A program made the position numbers and the translations under genes. From NCBI RefSeq assembly GCF_030123405.1, contig NZ_CP126110.1, positions 5,456,001 through 5,520,000 on the forward strand: a DNA stretch of 64,000 bases, in the 5' to 3' direction. The notes beneath the pieces are model-generated. The model was not told the origin of the DNA and searched no databases. It worked only from the letters and a program-made list of their open reading frames with translations. Position 1 is the stretch's first letter, and the number at the start of each line of letters is the position of its first letter. This DNA comes from Neobacillus sp. WH10. Its GTDB lineage: Bacteria; Bacillota; Bacilli; Bacillales; Cytobacillaceae. This document shows, in pieces, positions 62,501 through 64,000 of the stretch.

Positions 62501-63403
62501 TTAGTGTGTTTTACACTTTTCAAATAGCCCTTTTTCTTTAAGAACCCTAATCAATGTCTCCCCCATTACGGATGGAGTATCTGCCACTTCAATTCCACAT
62601 TCATTCATTATACGGATTTTTTCTTCTGCTGTTCCCTTACCACCAGATATAATTGCTCCTGCGTGTCCCATTCGTTTTCCTGGCGGTGCAGTGCGTCCGC
62701 CGATAAATCCGACTACAGGCTTCGTCATATTGGCTTTCACCCATTCGGCAGCTTCTTCTTCAGCAGAACCGCCGATCTCCCCAATCATAATGACTGCGTA
62801 TGTTTCTGGGTCTTCATTGAAGGCCTTTAAAACATCGATAAAGTTTGTTCCGTTTACCGGATCACCACCGATCCCTACCGCTGATGTTTGTCCGATTCCA
62901 GCCTGAGTTAGTTGATGAACTGCTTCATAGGTTAAAGTACCAGAACGAGATACAACCCCCACATGGCCTTTCTTATGGATGTATCCTGGCATGATACCAA
63001 TCTTACACTCGTCAGCACTAATAACACCAGGGCAGTTAGGACCGATAAGACGCGTCTTCTTTCCTTCCATATAGCGTTTTACTTTTACCATGTCCAGTAC
63101 AGGTATATGTTCAGTAATACAGATTGTAAGATCTAGCTCTGCCTCAACAGCTTCTAAAATAGCATCAGCAGCAAATGGAGCTGGGACATAAATGACCGAA
63201 ACTGTAGCACCAGTTGCTTTAACTGCTTCTTTAACTGTATTGAATACGGGAACTCCTTCAATATCACTGCCACCTTTACCTGGAGTAACACCACCGACAA
63301 TTTTTGTACCGTACTCAAGCATCTGTTTTGTATGGAATAGTGCAGTAGAACCTGTTATCCCTTGAACAATGACTTTTGTATCTTTATTAATAAATACACT
63401 CAC
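62501..63403 (-). CDS. sucD: Succinyl-CoA ligase (ADP-forming) alpha subunit
   Basis: TCA-cycle enzyme converting succinyl-CoA to succinate with ATP formation. The protein has 300 residues from a GTG at 63403 (AAAGGGGA upstream), exactly the usual length; the frame to 63457 adds 18 unrelated residues. It opens SVFINKDTKVIVQGITGSTA with the CoA-binding fold, has SRSGTLTYEAV, and the phospho-histidine motif GHAGAIISGGKGT. Gene order sucC-sucD is standard; 144 bases separate them. Confidence 0.96.
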   Translation of the reverse strand: MSVFINKDTKVIVQGITGSTALFHTKQMLEYGTKIVGGVTPGKGGSDIEGVPVFNTVKEAVKATGATVSVIYVPAPFAADAILEAVEAELDLTICITEHIPVLDMVKVKRYMEGKKTRLIGPNCPGVISADECKIGIMPGYIHKKGHVGVVSRSGTLTYEAVHQLTQAGIGQTSAVGIGGDPVNGTNFIDVLKAFNEDPETYAVIMIGEIGGSAEEEAAEWVKANMTKPVVGFIGGRTAPPGKRMGHAGAIISGGKGTAEEKIRIMNECGIEVADTPSVMGETLIRVLKEKGLFEKCKTH

Positions 63404-63547
63404 GTCAAATTCCCCTTTCTGATATCCAGTTTCAACGCCCAGCCCCTTAAAGGCCATAAGTCAATCCTTTACATAAGGCAAAGAACATCTTCTTCCAAGG
63501 GTTGTCTTATGCATGGCGGGGCAGATCGGGGCGTTTCCACTTTTACG

Positions 63548-64000
63548 TTAGCCTACTAATGAAACGATCTTTTGGGCACCATCAGCCATAGATTCAGCTG
63601 CAATGATGTCAATATCTGATTCAGCTAGAATCTTCTTACCTAAGTCAACATTTGTCCCTTCTAACCGTACTACTAAAGGTACTGTTAAGCCAATTTGCTT
63701 TGCTGCTTCCACAACACCTGTTGCAATGACGTCACACTTCATGATTCCACCAAAGATATTAACAAAAATACCTTTTACGTTTGGATCAGAAAGGATGATT
63801 TTGAATGCTTCCGTTACCTTTTCAGCTGTAGCGCTTCCCCCAACATCAAGGAAGTTAGCTGGTTCTCCTCCGTAGTGCTTTACAATATCCATCGTGGACA
63901 TTGCTAACCCCGCGCCATTAACCATACAACCGATATTTCCATCTAAAGCTACATAACTTAAGTCATGTTTGGAAGCTTCAATTTCCTTTGCATCTTCTTC
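63548..64000 (-). CDS. sucC: Succinyl-CoA ligase beta subunit (5' part outside window)
   Basis: The frame runs through the right edge, so only the last 150 or so codons are present; the ATG at 63925 is internal, since conserved sequence (HDLSYVALDGNIGCMVNGAG) continues upstream of it. C-terminal ligase motifs GIFVNIFGGIMKCDVIATGV and VRLEGTNVDLGKKIL are intact. It forms the nucleotide-binding partner of SucD. Confidence 0.95.
   Translation of the reverse strand, partial: EEDAKEIEASKHDLSYVALDGNIGCMVNGAGLAMSTMDIVKHYGGEPANFLDVGGSATAEKVTEAFKIILSDPNVKGIFVNIFGGIMKCDVIATGVVEAAKQIGLTVPLVVRLEGTNVDLGKKILAESDIDIIAAESMADGAQKIVSLVG

Noticed and set aside
1..64000. Prophage, transposon, integrative element or biosynthetic gene cluster
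   Set aside because: No integrase, transposase, phage structural, capsule-export or synthase genes, and no tRNA-flanked direct repeats were seen. The ParM locus is the only plasmid-like trait.

Overview
The window looks like chromosomal DNA of an endospore-forming Bacillaceae bacterium. It is AT-rich, has strong AGGAGG-type ribosome binding sites and some GTG/TTG starts, and many proteins closely resemble Bacillus subtilis ones (NiaP, GltC, PepT, SucCD, GerA/GerB/GerC, CotS/CotSA-like proteins). Genus and species cannot be fixed from the sequence alone. I saw no rRNA or tRNA genes, no CRISPR array, no prophage and no insertion sequence.

Layout. 1-5 kb: end of an unknown gene, then a complete branched-chain amino acid ABC transporter (livJ-H-M-G-F, minus strand). 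5-9 kb: a NiaP-type niacin permease with a probable NiaR operator, a secreted cell-wall-binding repeat protein and a membrane-anchored unknown. 8.8-12.4 kb: an asymmetric heterodimeric ABC exporter. 12.5-16.3 kb: an ASCH protein, then an ABC-2 type transporter and its likely TetR repressor. 16.4-23 kb: a NERD-domain protein, a 21-bp tandem repeat array, PepT, a frameshifted APH-like kinase, GltC divergent from a glutamate dehydrogenase, and a tiny DUF4023-like protein. 23.4-27.4 kb: a 1323-residue secreted protein with 14 Ig-like repeats.

27.4-29.5 kb holds the most striking locus: a ParR-like gene, an actin-like ParM gene and, upstream, an array of GTaaAC/GTatAC iterons. It has the layout of a plasmid type II (ParMRC) segregation system but sits among ordinary chromosomal genes. 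Next come an unusual L,D-transpeptidase / cell-wall-repeat / SGNH-hydrolase fusion, a frameshifted RluF pseudouridine synthase, and a spore-coat glycosylation cluster (CotSA-like glycosyltransferase with a frame-cycling repeat tail, CotS-like protein, and an epimerase that appears to start at ATT). A 52-bp tandem repeat array fills the following intergenic gap.

38-52 kb is catabolic: L-lactate dehydrogenase and lactate permease, then an agmatine deiminase operon (permease, AguA, carbamate kinase, putrescine carbamoyltransferase) that continues into spermidine synthase and a RocB-like hydrolase. Two copies of a palindromic operator and a cre-like site lie at its head, next to an RpiR-family regulator. 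A TetR regulator with a FadR-like palindrome and a second APC permease follow. 52-56 kb is a gerA-type germinant receptor operon. 56-58 kb is an AbrB-like regulator with a UbiB/ABC1-type kinase. 58.8-62.4 kb is a large secreted subtilisin-family protease. The window ends inside sucCD of the TCA cycle.

Start codons were chosen from ribosome binding site position where the longest reading frame was clearly too long; each such choice is stated in the entry.
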